Below, in pieces: positions 47,736 to 57,133 of a stretch of 64,000 bases of DNA. Both the position numbers and the translations under genes were made by a program. Below the pieces are notes generated by a model, which saw only the letters and a list, made by a program, of their open reading frames with translations, was not told the DNA's origin and did not search any database. The stretch comes from Pseudorhodoferax soli (lineage in GTDB: Bacteria > Pseudomonadota > Gammaproteobacteria > Burkholderiales > Burkholderiaceae_C). The stretch's first letter is position 1. Every line of letters begins with the position of its first letter. The DNA lies in the NCBI RefSeq assembly GCF_003337555.1, contig NZ_QPJK01000001.1, forward strand, positions 124,001 through 188,000. The letters are read 5' to 3'.

Positions 47736-48574
47736 CGCTCGCCCCGGTTGCGCAGGTGCGGGTTCAGCGCGTCGTTCAGCCCCTCGCCGATCAGGTTGAC
47801 GGCCAGCACCGTCAGCAGGATGGCCAGGCCGGGCAGGAAGCTCATCCACCAGGCCTCGCGGATCATGGTGCGGGCAGCGCCGATCATGAAACCCCAGCTC
47901 ATCAGGTTGCGGTCGCCAAGGCCCAGGAACGACAGGGCCGACTCGGTGAGGATGGCAGTGGCGATCATCAGCGAGGCCGTCACGATGATGGGAGACATGG
48001 TGTTGGGCAGGATCTGCGTGAAGATGATGCGCGGCGCGCTCTGGCCGATGACCACCGCCGCCTGCACGAACTCGCGCGAGCGCAGCGACATGAACTCGCC
48101 GCGCACCAGGCGCGCTACCGGCGGCCAGGACACCACCGCGATGGCCGTGATGATCGAGGCCAGGCTGGGCTGGAAGATGGCGACCAGCACCACCGCCATC
48201 GCCAGCGTCGGGATGGTCTGGAAGAACTCCGTCAGGCGCATGAGCACATCGTCGATGCGCCCGCCGTAGTAGCCGGCGACGGCGCCGATCGAGATGCCGA
48301 TGAAGGTGGCCACGGCGGTGCTGACCAGACCGACCAGCAGCGACACGCGAGCGCCATGCGCCAGGCCGGCGGCCACATCGCGCCCCAGCATGTCGGTGCC
48401 CAGCGGGTAGGCGACATCGGTCAGCGGGTCGAGCAGCGGCTCGGCGACCGCGTTCCAGGGGCTCGCTGGAAACACCCAGCCAGCGCACAACGCGACCAGC
48501 ACCACCACGCCGACGATGGCCAGGCCGACCACCGCGCCCTTGTTGCGCGCGAAGCGATGGAAGAAGGCTTTCAT
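47732..48574 (-). CDS. Peptide-type ABC transporter permease (DppC-like)
   Basis: A 280-residue permease with an N-terminal cytoplasmic FHRFARNKGAVVGL segment, the PLGTDMLGRDV motif, and the EAA loop ARAL-type segment 'EFVQAAVVIGQSAPRIIFTQILPN'-like region (~170-190). About six membrane helices. Pairs with the DppB-like protein; start ATG 48574 overlaps its stop (ATGA). Confidence 0.92.
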   Translation of the reverse strand: MKAFFHRFARNKGAVVGLAIVGVVVLVALCAGWVFPASPWNAVAEPLLDPLTDVAYPLGTDMLGRDVAAGLAHGARVSLLVGLVSTAVATFIGISIGAVAGYYGGRIDDVLMRLTEFFQTIPTLAMAVVLVAIFQPSLASIITAIAVVSWPPVARLVRGEFMSLRSREFVQAAVVIGQSAPRIIFTQILPNTMSPIIVTASLMIATAILTESALSFLGLGDRNLMSWGFMIGAARTMIREAWWMSFLPGLAILLTVLAVNLIGEGLNDALNPHLRNRGER

Positions 48575-49548
48575 GCGGTGGCCTCGATGCGCGGGTCGAC
48601 GAAACGGTAGAACACATCGGTCAGCAGGTTGACCAGCACCACCAGCGCCGAGGTGACCAGGAACACGCCCATCAGCACCGGGTAGTCGCGCTGGATCAGC
48701 GCGTCGAACATCAGCCGGCCAATGCCGGGCCAGGCGAACACGGTCTCGGTGAGCACGGCGCCGCCGAGGATCTGCCCTGCCTGGATGCCGGCGAAGGTGA
48801 ACACCGGCAGCATGGCGTTGCGCAGCACGTGGCGGCGCGTGATCTGCCTGCGCGGCACGCCCTTGGCGCGCGCCGTCTTGACGAAGTCGAGCGAGGCGAC
48901 CTCCAGCATCGAGGCGCGCGTCAGCCGCGTGTAGATGGCGGTGAAGAACAGGCCCAGCGTGGCCACCGGCAGCACCATGTGCTGGAGCACGTCCCAGGCG
49001 CGCGCCGTGCCGGTCAGGCCGCCGCCGATGGTTTCCATGCCGAAGGGTGGCAGCCAGTCGAGCCGGATCGAGAACACCAGCATCGCCATCAGCGACACCC
49101 AGAACAGCGGCGTGGCATAGAACAGCAAGGCGCCGGACATGATGAGGGAGTCGGCCAGCTTGCCGCGCCGCGCCGCCGCCATCACACCGAGCAAGATGCC
49201 CAGCAGCAGCGACAGGACGAAGGCCGATGCGCTCAGCAGCAGCGTGGCAGGCAGGCGCTCGAGGATGAGTTCGCTGACCGGCAGGTTGTTGCGGTATGAA
49301 AACCCCATGTTGAAACTCAGAACGCCCTTGACGTAGAGCCACAGCTGCACGTACAGCGGCTGGTCCAGCCCGAACTGCTGGCGCAGCTGGGCCAGGAACT
49401 GCGCGTCGCCGGCGCCCGATTCCCCGGCGATCACCGTGGCCGGGTCCCCCGGCGCCAGGTGGATCAGCAGGAAATTGAACACCACCACGCCCAGCACCAC
49501 GAAGGCCGCCTTCAACAGCCGCTTGAGGAAGAAGTCGAGCGTGTTCAT
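48571..49548 (-). CDS. Peptide-type ABC transporter permease (DppB-like)
   Basis: A 325-residue permease of the DppB/OppB family: an N-terminal RLLKAAFVVLGVVVFNFLL helix, HLAPGDPA, QFGLDQPLYVQ and the EAA loop DFVKTARAKGVPRR. Six helices are predicted. The gene follows the binding-protein gene by 19 nt and shares the operon with it. Confidence 0.92.
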   Translation of the reverse strand: MNTLDFFLKRLLKAAFVVLGVVVFNFLLIHLAPGDPATVIAGESGAGDAQFLAQLRQQFGLDQPLYVQLWLYVKGVLSFNMGFSYRNNLPVSELILERLPATLLLSASAFVLSLLLGILLGVMAAARRGKLADSLIMSGALLFYATPLFWVSLMAMLVFSIRLDWLPPFGMETIGGGLTGTARAWDVLQHMVLPVATLGLFFTAIYTRLTRASMLEVASLDFVKTARAKGVPRRQITRRHVLRNAMLPVFTFAGIQAGQILGGAVLTETVFAWPGIGRLMFDALIQRDYPVLMGVFLVTSALVVLVNLLTDVFYRFVDPRIEATA

Positions 49549-49567
49549 CGCGGTCAGGGGGCGTGCA

Positions 49568-51160
49568 TCACTTGGCGATCCAGACGTTGTCCAGCGTCTC
49601 GTTCAGCCCGATGCCCGTGGTCACCAGGTTGTGCACCTTGGTGCGGTAGAGCGTGGCGTACTGCATCTCGACCAGGTAGCCCACCGCCACCTCATCGACC
49701 AGGATGCGCTGCGCCTCGGAGTACATGCGCTGGCGCGCATCTGCGCCCTTGAGCAACGGCGCCGCGCCCAGCAGGCGGTCGACCTCGGGATTGCTGTAGC
49801 CGTGGTTGTTGCCGAACGGCGTGCCCTTGATGATGTTGGTGCTGACGTAGTTGCGCGTGACGCCGATGGCCGGGTCGGCGTACTGGTAGAGAAAGTTCAT
49901 CGTCAGGTCGAAGTCGAAGTCCGACACCTTCTTCGCCCAGCCGCCCGGGTCGGTCGCCTCGATGGTCACCTTGAAGCCGAGCTGCTCCAGCTGCTGCTTG
50001 GTGTACTCGCCCAACCGGTCCCACACCGAGCCATAGGGAATGGGCAGCACCTTGATGGTGTAGTCGCCGGGCTTCACGCCCGCGTCGGCCAGCATCTTCT
50101 TGGCTTTGGCCATGTCGTAGGGGTAGGCGGGCACGTTCTTGTCGTAGTACAGCGTGGCCGACGAGATCGGACCGGTGGCCACCTTGCCGACGTTGAAGAA
50201 GATGTTCTTCACGACGAAGTTGCGGTCCATCGCATGCAGGATGGCCTGGCGCACCTCCTTCTTGTCGAAGGGCGCCTTGCGCAGGTTCATCTGCAGCCAC
50301 AGGTTGGGCGAGAACATCTCCCAGCCGGCGGTGGTCACGCCGACGTTGGGCAGCTTCTGCAGCCGCCGCACCTCGAAGTTTTCGACGTCGCCGCCGCGCA
50401 GCACGTCGACCGTGCCGCGCTCGAAGGCCACCGCGCGCGAGGCCGCATCGGGGATCACGCGCAGGTAGATCTCCTCCAGGTAGGGCAAGCCCGGCTTGAA
50501 GTAATCGGGGTTCTTCACCAGGTGGATGTAGGCGCCGCGTTTCCACTCCTTGAGCTTGAAGGGGCCCGTGCCGATGGGCGTGTTGTTGGCCGGGTTGATG
50601 CGGTAGTCGGTGCCGTCGTAGATGTGCTTAGGCACCATCGGCATCGTCGACACCTCGAAGGCGTAGATGAAGGGGTGGAACGCCTCCTTCAGCCTGAACA
50701 CCACCTTGTCGTCGCCGTCGGCCTTGACCGACTCGACACGCTGGTTCATCAAGGCGCGCAGGCGCGGGTGCACTTCGCGCAGGAATTTGTCGGCCGAGAA
50801 CACCACGTCGGCCGAGGTGAAGGGTTTGCCGTCGTGCCACTTGACGTTCTTGTGCAGCACGAAGGTGTAGGTCAGCCCGTCGGGCGAGATGGTCCACGCA
50901 CTGGCCAGCGAAGGCAAAGGCTTCAGGTCGGGGCCGTAGGTCAGCAGCGATTGGTAGATCTTGCTGGCGGCGAACTGCGTCGGGCCAAGCTGGTTCAGGC
51001 CCAGCATCAATGACGGCGGCTCGGGCTGCACCAGCATGTTGAGCGTGCCGCCCGCCACAGGTTTTTCCTGCGCCGCGGCCAGGCCGGGCAGTTGCGCGAG
51101 AAGGATGCCTGCGCCGGCAAGCAGGAGCCGCACGAGGAGGCAGCGTTTCTGTGCATTCAT
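49568..51160 (-). CDS. Peptide-type ABC transporter substrate-binding protein
   Basis: A 530-residue class C binding protein with a signal peptide (1-30, LPGLAAAQ). Family features are GGTLNMLVQPEPPSL, ASAWTISPDGLTYTFVLHKNVKWHDGKPFT-type region (~75-105) and RQAILHAMDRNFVV. This class binds peptides, nickel, opines or other solutes, so the ligand is open. ATG 51160 overlaps the desaturase stop. Large in-frame extension upstream is antisense noise. Confidence 0.9.
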   Translation of the reverse strand: MNAQKRCLLVRLLLAGAGILLAQLPGLAAAQEKPVAGGTLNMLVQPEPPSLMLGLNQLGPTQFAASKIYQSLLTYGPDLKPLPSLASAWTISPDGLTYTFVLHKNVKWHDGKPFTSADVVFSADKFLREVHPRLRALMNQRVESVKADGDDKVVFRLKEAFHPFIYAFEVSTMPMVPKHIYDGTDYRINPANNTPIGTGPFKLKEWKRGAYIHLVKNPDYFKPGLPYLEEIYLRVIPDAASRAVAFERGTVDVLRGGDVENFEVRRLQKLPNVGVTTAGWEMFSPNLWLQMNLRKAPFDKKEVRQAILHAMDRNFVVKNIFFNVGKVATGPISSATLYYDKNVPAYPYDMAKAKKMLADAGVKPGDYTIKVLPIPYGSVWDRLGEYTKQQLEQLGFKVTIEATDPGGWAKKVSDFDFDLTMNFLYQYADPAIGVTRNYVSTNIIKGTPFGNNHGYSNPEVDRLLGAAPLLKGADARQRMYSEAQRILVDEVAVGYLVEMQYATLYRTKVHNLVTTGIGLNETLDNVWIAK

Positions 51161-52089
51161 GGGAGTTTTCCTTCTGGTGGTGCGCACGACGGGGTGGAGA
51201 GCGAACGGAGATGGCGCACAACGTCGGCGGTGGCGGCGGGGTAGCCGTCGGCGGTGTGGGTGATGTGGCTGGCCAGCAACTTGTGGAGCCGAGGCAGCGC
51301 GTGGAAGGGCACGGCCGGATACGCGTGGTGCTCGACATGGAACGGCATGTTCCAGGCGAAGAAGTGCACGAAGCGGTTGGTGAACGTGGTGCGCGTGTTC
51401 TCCAGCATGTCGGGTGAATTCGCGCAGCCGGTGTGTTCGGCCAGCAGGTACGGACGCAGGAACAGCTGGCCGGCCAGGAGCGGCACGACCCAGAGCCACA
51501 GCGCCGCGAGCGAGCCGGCCAGCACCGAGGCCGCGACCACCGCCGCGTAGCCCAGCAGGTACAGGCGCGCCTCGCGCACGATTAGCGCGCGCTTGTCTTC
51601 TGGCACCCAGGGCACGCTGACCTTGCCGCGCACGCCGTGCGCGAACAGCAAGCGGGCGCGACCGATCCAGATCGGCATGCCGGTCCACAGCCAGGCGATG
51701 CCCAGACGGGTGTGCGGCAGCGGCATGGCGAGCTCGGGGTCTTTCTGCGGATCCTGCGTGTGGCGGTGGTGCACCCAGTGGTAGGCACGGTAGTACTCGT
51801 AGGGCAGGAAGATGGCAAAGGCGGCCACGTGCCCGAGCAGGTAGTTCCATGCGCGGGTCTTGAAGGCCGTCTGGTGCGCGGTCTCGTGCACGGCGGTGAA
51901 CAGGAAGGCGATGCAGTAGCCCTGCAGGAGCGTGAGCGGCACCGCCCAGACGGTGCCGAGCGCATGCCACAGCGCGGTGCCGCCGAGCGCGATGGCGCCC
52001 AGGTGGCCGAGTGCGCGGCGGGCAGCGGGCCCATCGTTGCGCACCGACAGGGGCAGCAGTTCCTGTGCTTTGAGGCGGAAGGTGGTCAT
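51157..52089 (-). CDS. Membrane fatty-acid desaturase/hydroxylase family protein
   Basis: A 310-residue diiron membrane enzyme. Four hydrophobic segments and the three histidine boxes are visible: HETAH (~69-73), HWVHHRH (~104-110) and HVEHHAY (~253-259), plus AEHTGC (~218-223). Members introduce double bonds or hydroxyls into acyl chains or carotenoids. Encoded between a MetX-like hydrolase and an ABC importer, with 4-nt overlaps at both ends, it likely belongs to one pathway with them; substrate unknown. Confidence 0.87.
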   Translation of the reverse strand: MTTFRLKAQELLPLSVRNDGPAARRALGHLGAIALGGTALWHALGTVWAVPLTLLQGYCIAFLFTAVHETAHQTAFKTRAWNYLLGHVAAFAIFLPYEYYRAYHWVHHRHTQDPQKDPELAMPLPHTRLGIAWLWTGMPIWIGRARLLFAHGVRGKVSVPWVPEDKRALIVREARLYLLGYAAVVAASVLAGSLAALWLWVVPLLAGQLFLRPYLLAEHTGCANSPDMLENTRTTFTNRFVHFFAWNMPFHVEHHAYPAVPFHALPRLHKLLASHITHTADGYPAATADVVRHLRSLSTPSCAPPEGKLP

Positions 52090-53132
52090 GCGGCGAGCAG
52101 CGCCTTGACGCGCGTGTCGATGAAGGTCCGGTCTTCGGGCTGGTGGATGGGATGGGGGTTGCCCGCGCGGTGGCCCCAGACGGAGGGGATCGGGGCGAGC
52201 TCGGCGTGGCGCAGATGCGCCAGCTCGGCGCGGTTGTCGTCAACCTGGAAGTACAGGTCGTGATCGCCCGGCATGAGCAGCACGCGGGCGCGGATGGCGC
52301 CGAGTGCTTTCGCCAGGTCGCCGCCGTAAAGGCTGTTGGCGCTGATGTCACCGGCCTGCCAGGTGCGCAGCTGCGCCAGCAGGTCGGCCGGGTCGCGCCG
52401 CGCGAAGGTCGTCTCCCACGCGGTCACCAGGTAGTCCTCGAGCGAGGATGCGCCCAGGCCGCGCCACATCTCCTCGCGGTAGAAGGTCTGCGACAGCGCC
52501 CACCCGGCGTACACCCGGCCCATGGCGCGCAGGCCGCGCACCGGCCTCTCGGTGAAGACACCGTCGCGGTAGGCGGAGTCAGCCATCAGCGCGTGCGCCA
52601 CGCCTTCGATGAACACGCGGTTGTGCGGCGCGCAACGCGCTGCGCCGCACACGACCGCGATGCGCTCGACCGCTTCGGGAAAGAGCGCCGCCCAGTGGTA
52701 GGCCTGCATGGCGCCCATCGACCAGCCGTAGACCAGCGCCACGCGCTCGATGCCCCACAACTCCACCAGCATGCGGCGCTGCACGTGCACTGCATCGCAA
52801 TAGGTGACATCGGGGTAGCGCGAACCAACATCCGGCCAGGGCGTGTTCGACGGCGAACTCGACAGGCCGTTGCCGAACAGGTTGGCAATGACAATGAAGT
52901 ACTTGGATGGGTCAAGCGCGCCACCCTCGGACACCATGAACTCGATGTCAGCGTGCTGCGCGCTGTAGGACGTGGGGTAGAGAATGACATTGGAACGGTC
53001 TGCGTTCAGCGCGCCGAAGGTCTTGTAGACGAGCGTCATCCCGCGAAAGGTGCGGCCGGACTGCAGCACCACATCGCCGGCCTGGAATACGCCCATGTCG
53101 GAGCGCGCGCGAGATGCATCGGATGCGGGCAT
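52086..53132 (-). CDS. MetX-like alpha/beta hydrolase (acyltransferase family)
   Basis: A 348-residue alpha/beta hydrolase of the homoserine O-acetyltransferase group. Hallmarks are NVILYPTSYSAQHAD, ANLFGNGLSSSPSNT, nucleophile GWSMGAMQAY, acidic MPGDHDLYF and C-terminal GHRAGNP His. Probably not methionine biosynthesis: no homocysteine genes are near, and this branch includes hydrolases. ATG 53132 is chosen; an earlier ATG (53222) would cover the operator and clash with the divergent TetR promoter. First gene of the operon. Confidence 0.82.
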   Translation of the reverse strand: MPASDASRARSDMGVFQAGDVVLQSGRTFRGMTLVYKTFGALNADRSNVILYPTSYSAQHADIEFMVSEGGALDPSKYFIVIANLFGNGLSSSPSNTPWPDVGSRYPDVTYCDAVHVQRRMLVELWGIERVALVYGWSMGAMQAYHWAALFPEAVERIAVVCGAARCAPHNRVFIEGVAHALMADSAYRDGVFTERPVRGLRAMGRVYAGWALSQTFYREEMWRGLGASSLEDYLVTAWETTFARRDPADLLAQLRTWQAGDISANSLYGGDLAKALGAIRARVLLMPGDHDLYFQVDDNRAELAHLRHAELAPIPSVWGHRAGNPHPIHQPEDRTFIDTRVKALLAA

Positions 53133-53184
53133 GGTGGCAGTGGTCCTCGTCCTGGATTGGTGCGTCGGCCGTGGTGTTGAATAT

Positions 53185-53201
53185 CTATACTCAGCGTACA
53201 G
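53185..53201. promoter_or_regulatory. TetR operator candidate
   Basis: CTATAC-TCAGC-GTACAG is a near-perfect inverted repeat (5 of 6 pairs) in the 84-bp divergent promoter between the eight-gene operon and the TetR gene. The upstream TATACT also resembles a -10 element. TetR-type repressors usually bind here. Confidence 0.4.
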
Positions 53202-53216
53202 CAATACAGACGCAAC

Positions 53217-53834
53217 ATGCATGCCACACAGCCCTCCCCTGGCGCCCTCCCTGCGCAGTGCCCTGAAACGCCGCGCCGGCGTGGCAGGCCGCGGTCTGAG
53301 GTGGCGGCCACTGCCGTGCTCGATGCCGCCTACCGCCTGAGCGCCACCGAGGGCCTGCGTGGCGCCACGATCCAGGCCATCGCCGCCGCATCGGGCGTGT
53401 CAAAGATGACCATCTACAAATGGTGGGAGGGGCGGCTGCAGTTGCTGATCGACGCCTACATGCGCCAGGCGACGCTGCTGCTGCCGCTCTCGGAAGCGAT
53501 GCCGCCGGCCGACGCCATCCACGCCCACGCGCAGCAATACCTGGTGGCGCTGCACGGCGACCTGGGTCGGGTGCAGCTCGCGGTGCTGGCCGAGTGCATG
53601 GCCGAGACCGGCAACTCCGAAGTGTTCGTCGCGCGCTACCTGCGCATGCGCCGCAAGCTGGGCGTCAGCGTGATCCGGCGCGGCCAGCGCGGCGGCAGCA
53701 TCGCCTCGCAGCGCCCAGCAGAAGCGCTGTACGACCAGATCTACGGCACGATCTTCTACCGCTTCCAGTTCGGCCTGGGCGGGTTGGACAAGGCGTTTGT
53801 GGCGAACCTTGTTGCCACCACCTTCTCTGCCTAG
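53217..53834 (+). CDS. TetR family transcriptional regulator
   Basis: A 205-residue regulator. The N-terminal HTH follows a basic tail (RRRGRPRSE): AVLDAAYRLSATEGLRGATIQAIAAASGVSKMTIYKWW is the TetR recognition fold at ~30-70. The C-terminal ligand-binding domain resembles TetR_C with an aryl/acyl-type pocket but cannot be assigned. Divergent from the eight-gene operon and presumably its repressor. Confidence 0.9.
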   Translation: MHATQPSPGALPAQCPETPRRRGRPRSEVAATAVLDAAYRLSATEGLRGATIQAIAAASGVSKMTIYKWWEGRLQLLIDAYMRQATLLLPLSEAMPPADAIHAHAQQYLVALHGDLGRVQLAVLAECMAETGNSEVFVARYLRMRRKLGVSVIRRGQRGGSIASQRPAEALYDQIYGTIFYRFQFGLGGLDKAFVANLVATTFSA

Positions 53835-54043
53835 CACGCCCCGAAATGGCTCGCATTGGTCGATCAGGGCTTCTGGCAGATTGACGGTTGGAGTGCAGAT
53901 GCACGGCCGTGGAGCGGGGATCCTCCGTAGCGCCGCCATGTTCTTCAGAGAGGCGGCGTGGTTTCCAGTTCACCAGAACCGTTCTGTCCGTCAGCTCTCG
54001 GCACTCACGCCTGTCGCTCCGAAGCGTTCGTTGTAGATCTCCG

Positions 54044-54760
54044 TCACCCGCAACCCTGCTCGGCGCAGATCTTGTAACTGTCGGCGCTGTTGACGCTGTT
54101 GACGCTGATCCAGCCCTTCAGCGTGTGCTCCTCCAGCTTGCCGTCAACCTCGAAAAGATAGGGAAACAGGTCGGGCCGGGATGCCGAAAAGAAGTTGACG
54201 CCGATGTGCTGCGCCAAGTCGGACGGAGTCAGCGGTGAGCCATGTGCGGCGAGATAGGCCGGGCTCGCGCAGGTGACTTGCGGCACCAGTGCGAGCCGTC
54301 GCGTCACCAGCGACCAGTCACGCGGCTCGCCCGCGCGCACCACACAGTCCACGCCTTCGCGCACGAGGTCTACCAATCGGTCGCCGCTGCCGATGGCGAG
54401 CTCGATGTGCGGATAGCGCGCATGGAACTCGCCGATGCGCGGCAGCAGCAGCTCGTTGGCTGGAGTTCCATGGATGTCGATGCGCAGCCGCCCGCGCGGA
54501 TTGACGGCCGACTGCGCGAGAGAAGACTCCGCATCCTCGAGCTCGCTCAGCAGGTGCCGCGAGCGCTCGTAGAAGATTGGCCCTCGACTGTGGTGCGCAC
54601 CTGCCGGGTGGTGCGTTCGAGCAGCCGCACCTGTAGCCGGGCCTCCAGTTTCTTGATCGCGTGCGTGGCTGTCGCGCGCGGAATGCCGAGCACGGCGGCC
54701 GGTGCGCCACCCATGGCGCTGGAAGGTGTCCTGCTTGCCCATCGAGCCGAGTTGTTGGGC
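54044..54760 (-). pseudogene. LysR-type regulator, decayed by frameshifts
   Basis: The C-terminal substrate-binding domain is readable in one frame (FYERSRHLLSELEDAESS, IDIHGTPANELLLPRIGEF, REGVDCVVRAGEP) and runs to a premature stop after YKICAEQGCG. The HTH is in a different minus-strand frame (LGIPRATATHAIKKLEARL, RLLERTTRQVRTT), so at least one shift occurs near 54575-54585, and the N-terminus before it is degenerate. The gene is therefore non-functional as read. Flanking sequence (53835-54043) shows no gene. Confidence 0.75.
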
Positions 54761-55366
54761 CTCTCCTTGACAGCCATCGACTCATGTGCGCCCGCGCGGC
54801 GGCTGCACCGCTGCGGCCGCCTGAGCGGCTCCTGCGACCAAGGTCCAAATCTGTTGCCGGGTCCCCAGCGATGTCTATCCGCCCTGCAGTCGCCAGTCTT
54901 CGAAGCAGAACATCGAGATCCGCCAGGATGGTCCGGACCGCAGCCCGCAAGCCGCTGCCCGAGGCCGCCGCACCGGGTTATTCTTCCATGCATCTAGTCC
55001 GTGGCATGCGGCGATCGGCATAGTGGTATGTGGTCCTGGACGCCGTGTTGGTATTCGTTGAGCCTGCAAACGCTGCAGGCAGCCCGGCCTCGCAGTTTCC
55101 AGTTGTGCGTTCCCGACTTTGCGGAAGGAAACGGACTGTGGGGCACGGCGAAAAACTTCGATTGCGCCGTCCCGCTGGATGCACTGAGTGCCCAAGCCAG
55201 CCATGGGGCTTTCGCCGATTGAGAGACACAGGTGACTCGTCGAAGCCTCCGCATCAAGTCCTGGCCTATCTCGGTGAGGTCGATGCGGCCTGTCCTCGGC
55301 AAGGCGGGCGGATGCGGCAGTCCAGAACATCACCGCCCAGCCACTGCGCAGGCCCCACCTCGCGCT
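54761..55366. other. About 0.6 kb with no supported gene
   Basis: All frames here are short and unrecognised; base composition is mixed. One minus-strand frame (54994-55302) contains 'LTEIGQDLMRRLRRV', faintly LysR-like, which may be another remnant. It looks like decayed DNA between the accessory operon and the HxlR locus. Confidence 0.5.
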
Positions 55367-55897
55367 TCAACGGACCGGCTGGGCCGCCTTCTTCGCTGCA
55401 GGAGCCGCCCGCGGCTTGGCCGACTTGGCGACGGCCCGGACAGCGGGCTCGGCCCCTGGCCCTGGTTCGACCACAACCTCTCTTGCCGTCAGCGCCTCGG
55501 AACAGACCGAGCACGTCAACACCGGATCGAAGTGGTGCCCGCAGGTGGTGTGCCGATGCAAGACAGGCCGGCCCTTTTTGCCGGCCATGTGCATGTCGCC
55601 CCAGTGCACGATGGACATGATCACCGGGTGCAGGTCCAGCCCCTTCTGCGTCAGCCGGTACTCGTGGCGCACGGGGTTGGTCTGGTAGGCCATCTTCGTC
55701 AGCACGAAGTTGTCGACCAGCTTCTGCAAACGGTCGGCCAGGATGGGGCGGCCGATGCCCAGGCGGGCATGGAAATCGTCGAAGCGCCGCACCTTCATGA
55801 AACAGTCGCGCAGGATCAGCAGCGTCCAACGGTCACCGATCACCGACAAGGTGCGGGCCACCGAACACGGCTGCTCAACCAGTTCATCCCACTGCAT
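55367..55897 (-). CDS. HxlR family transcriptional regulator
   Basis: A 176-residue winged-helix regulator. HTH core IGDRWTLLILRDCFMKVRRFDDFHARLGIGRPILADRLQKLV spans ~19-60 (described, not a continuous identity claim). The C-terminal CGHHFDPVLTCSVC suggests a Cys/His metal or redox site, and a Lys/Ala-rich tail follows. It lies downstream of the acyl-CoA dehydrogenase genes on the same strand and probably controls the divergent promoter at 59364-59512. Confidence 0.87.
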   Translation of the reverse strand: MQWDELVEQPCSVARTLSVIGDRWTLLILRDCFMKVRRFDDFHARLGIGRPILADRLQKLVDNFVLTKMAYQTNPVRHEYRLTQKGLDLHPVIMSIVHWGDMHMAGKKGRPVLHRHTTCGHHFDPVLTCSVCSEALTAREVVVEPGPGAEPAVRAVAKSAKPRAAPAAKKAAQPVR

Positions 55898-56012
55898 GGC
55901 TCACCCATATCCGCCTGAACGGCAGTCCAAGACAACAAGGATTCCATTTTAGTACCCATCCAGTCGTCGACGCACAGAGCGTGGGCCGTGGCGTGCAGCC
56001 CAGCCAGCGCCC

Positions 56013-57131
56013 TCATTGCTCGCGGCCCAGCGCCACGTAGCGTTCGAGGTGGTGATCGGCATCGCCCAGTTGGTGGTCGATCATGATCAGCCGCTTGGCC
56101 GCCTGGGCCGCTGGCAACTCCTGCGTCATGCCGATCCCACCGTGCATCTGGATGGCCTCTTCTGCCACGCGGATGCCGTTCGTGCCCAGGGTGTACTTGG
56201 CGGCCGACAGGGCCTGCTCGCGCAGCACGCGTGGCTGATCCAAGGCCGCCGCGGCATTGATCACTGCAGACCGCGCCTGCTCGATGTCGATCAGCAGATC
56301 CACCATGCGGTGCTGCAGGGCCTGGTTGGCGCCGATGGGGGCGCCGAACTGCACGCGCGTGGCAAGGTAGTCTGCCGTCGCGGTCTTCAACGACTCCATC
56401 AGACCCAGCCCTTCGGCGCACAGCGCCAGGATGCCCAGGCCGGCCACCTGCTCGACGATGTCGAAGCCCTGCTCGGGGCCCGCCACCAGCGTGTCAGCGC
56501 CGAGCTTCACATCGCGCAATTCGAGTTCGGCCGCGCGGCCGCCGTCGATCAACGGGTAGGCGCGCAGCGTGACACCGGGCGCGTCCAGCGCCACGATGAA
56601 GAGCGCGATGCCGGTCGGCTCGGTGCTGCCGCCGCTCACGCGGGCGCTGACGAGCGCATGGGTGCAGGCCTCTGCGTCCAGCACCACGGACTTGCTCCCG
56701 TTCAACGACCATTCGCCAGCCGACAGTTGCGCCCTGGTTTCCACATGCGCCAGTGCATCCCGCGAGCCCGACTCGTGGTGGGCAAAAGCCATGAGGGTGT
56801 CGCCCGCCACCACGCCGTGCCGGGCCGCATGGCCAGCCAGCGCGAGCGCCCGGCCGCACACCAGGTTGCCGAGCAGGGGCTCGACGACGAGGTTGCGGCC
56901 CAGGGCCTCGAACACCACCATGGTGTCGAAGCCGGTGCCGCCATAGCCGCCATCCTTGTCGTCGAACAGCGCGCCGAGGGCGCCCAGTTCGACCATCTGG
57001 GCCCAGGTGCCGCGGTCGTGGCCAGGCGCCAGGCTGCTGCGGCGGCGCACATCGCTGCCATAGCGCTCGGAGAAGTAGCGGTTCAGCGTGTCGCCCAGCA
57101 TCTGGCACGTTTCGGTGTGTTGGAAGTCCAT
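56013..57131 (-). CDS. Acyl-CoA dehydrogenase family subunit A
   Basis: A 372-residue flavoprotein of the FadE type. It has the mid-domain (ELELRDVKLGADTLV) and C-terminal helical segment ending IQMHGGIGMTQELPAAQAAKRL. The typical catalytic Glu motif seen in the partner is not evident here. Two adjacent, differently typed dehydrogenase genes separated by 2 nt are characteristic of alpha/beta heteromeric acyl-CoA dehydrogenases of steroid or aromatic acid side-chain degradation. ATG 57131. Confidence 0.85.
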   Translation of the reverse strand: MDFQHTETCQMLGDTLNRYFSERYGSDVRRRSSLAPGHDRGTWAQMVELGALGALFDDKDGGYGGTGFDTMVVFEALGRNLVVEPLLGNLVCGRALALAGHAARHGVVAGDTLMAFAHHESGSRDALAHVETRAQLSAGEWSLNGSKSVVLDAEACTHALVSARVSGGSTEPTGIALFIVALDAPGVTLRAYPLIDGGRAAELELRDVKLGADTLVAGPEQGFDIVEQVAGLGILALCAEGLGLMESLKTATADYLATRVQFGAPIGANQALQHRMVDLLIDIEQARSAVINAAAALDQPRVLREQALSAAKYTLGTNGIRVAEEAIQMHGGIGMTQELPAAQAAKRLIMIDHQLGDADHHLERYVALGREQ

Positions 57132-57133
57132 GG

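Noticed and set aside
54994-55302. Second LysR remnant (LTEIGQDLMRRLRRV)
   Set aside because: The similarity is short and weak, with no HTH context.
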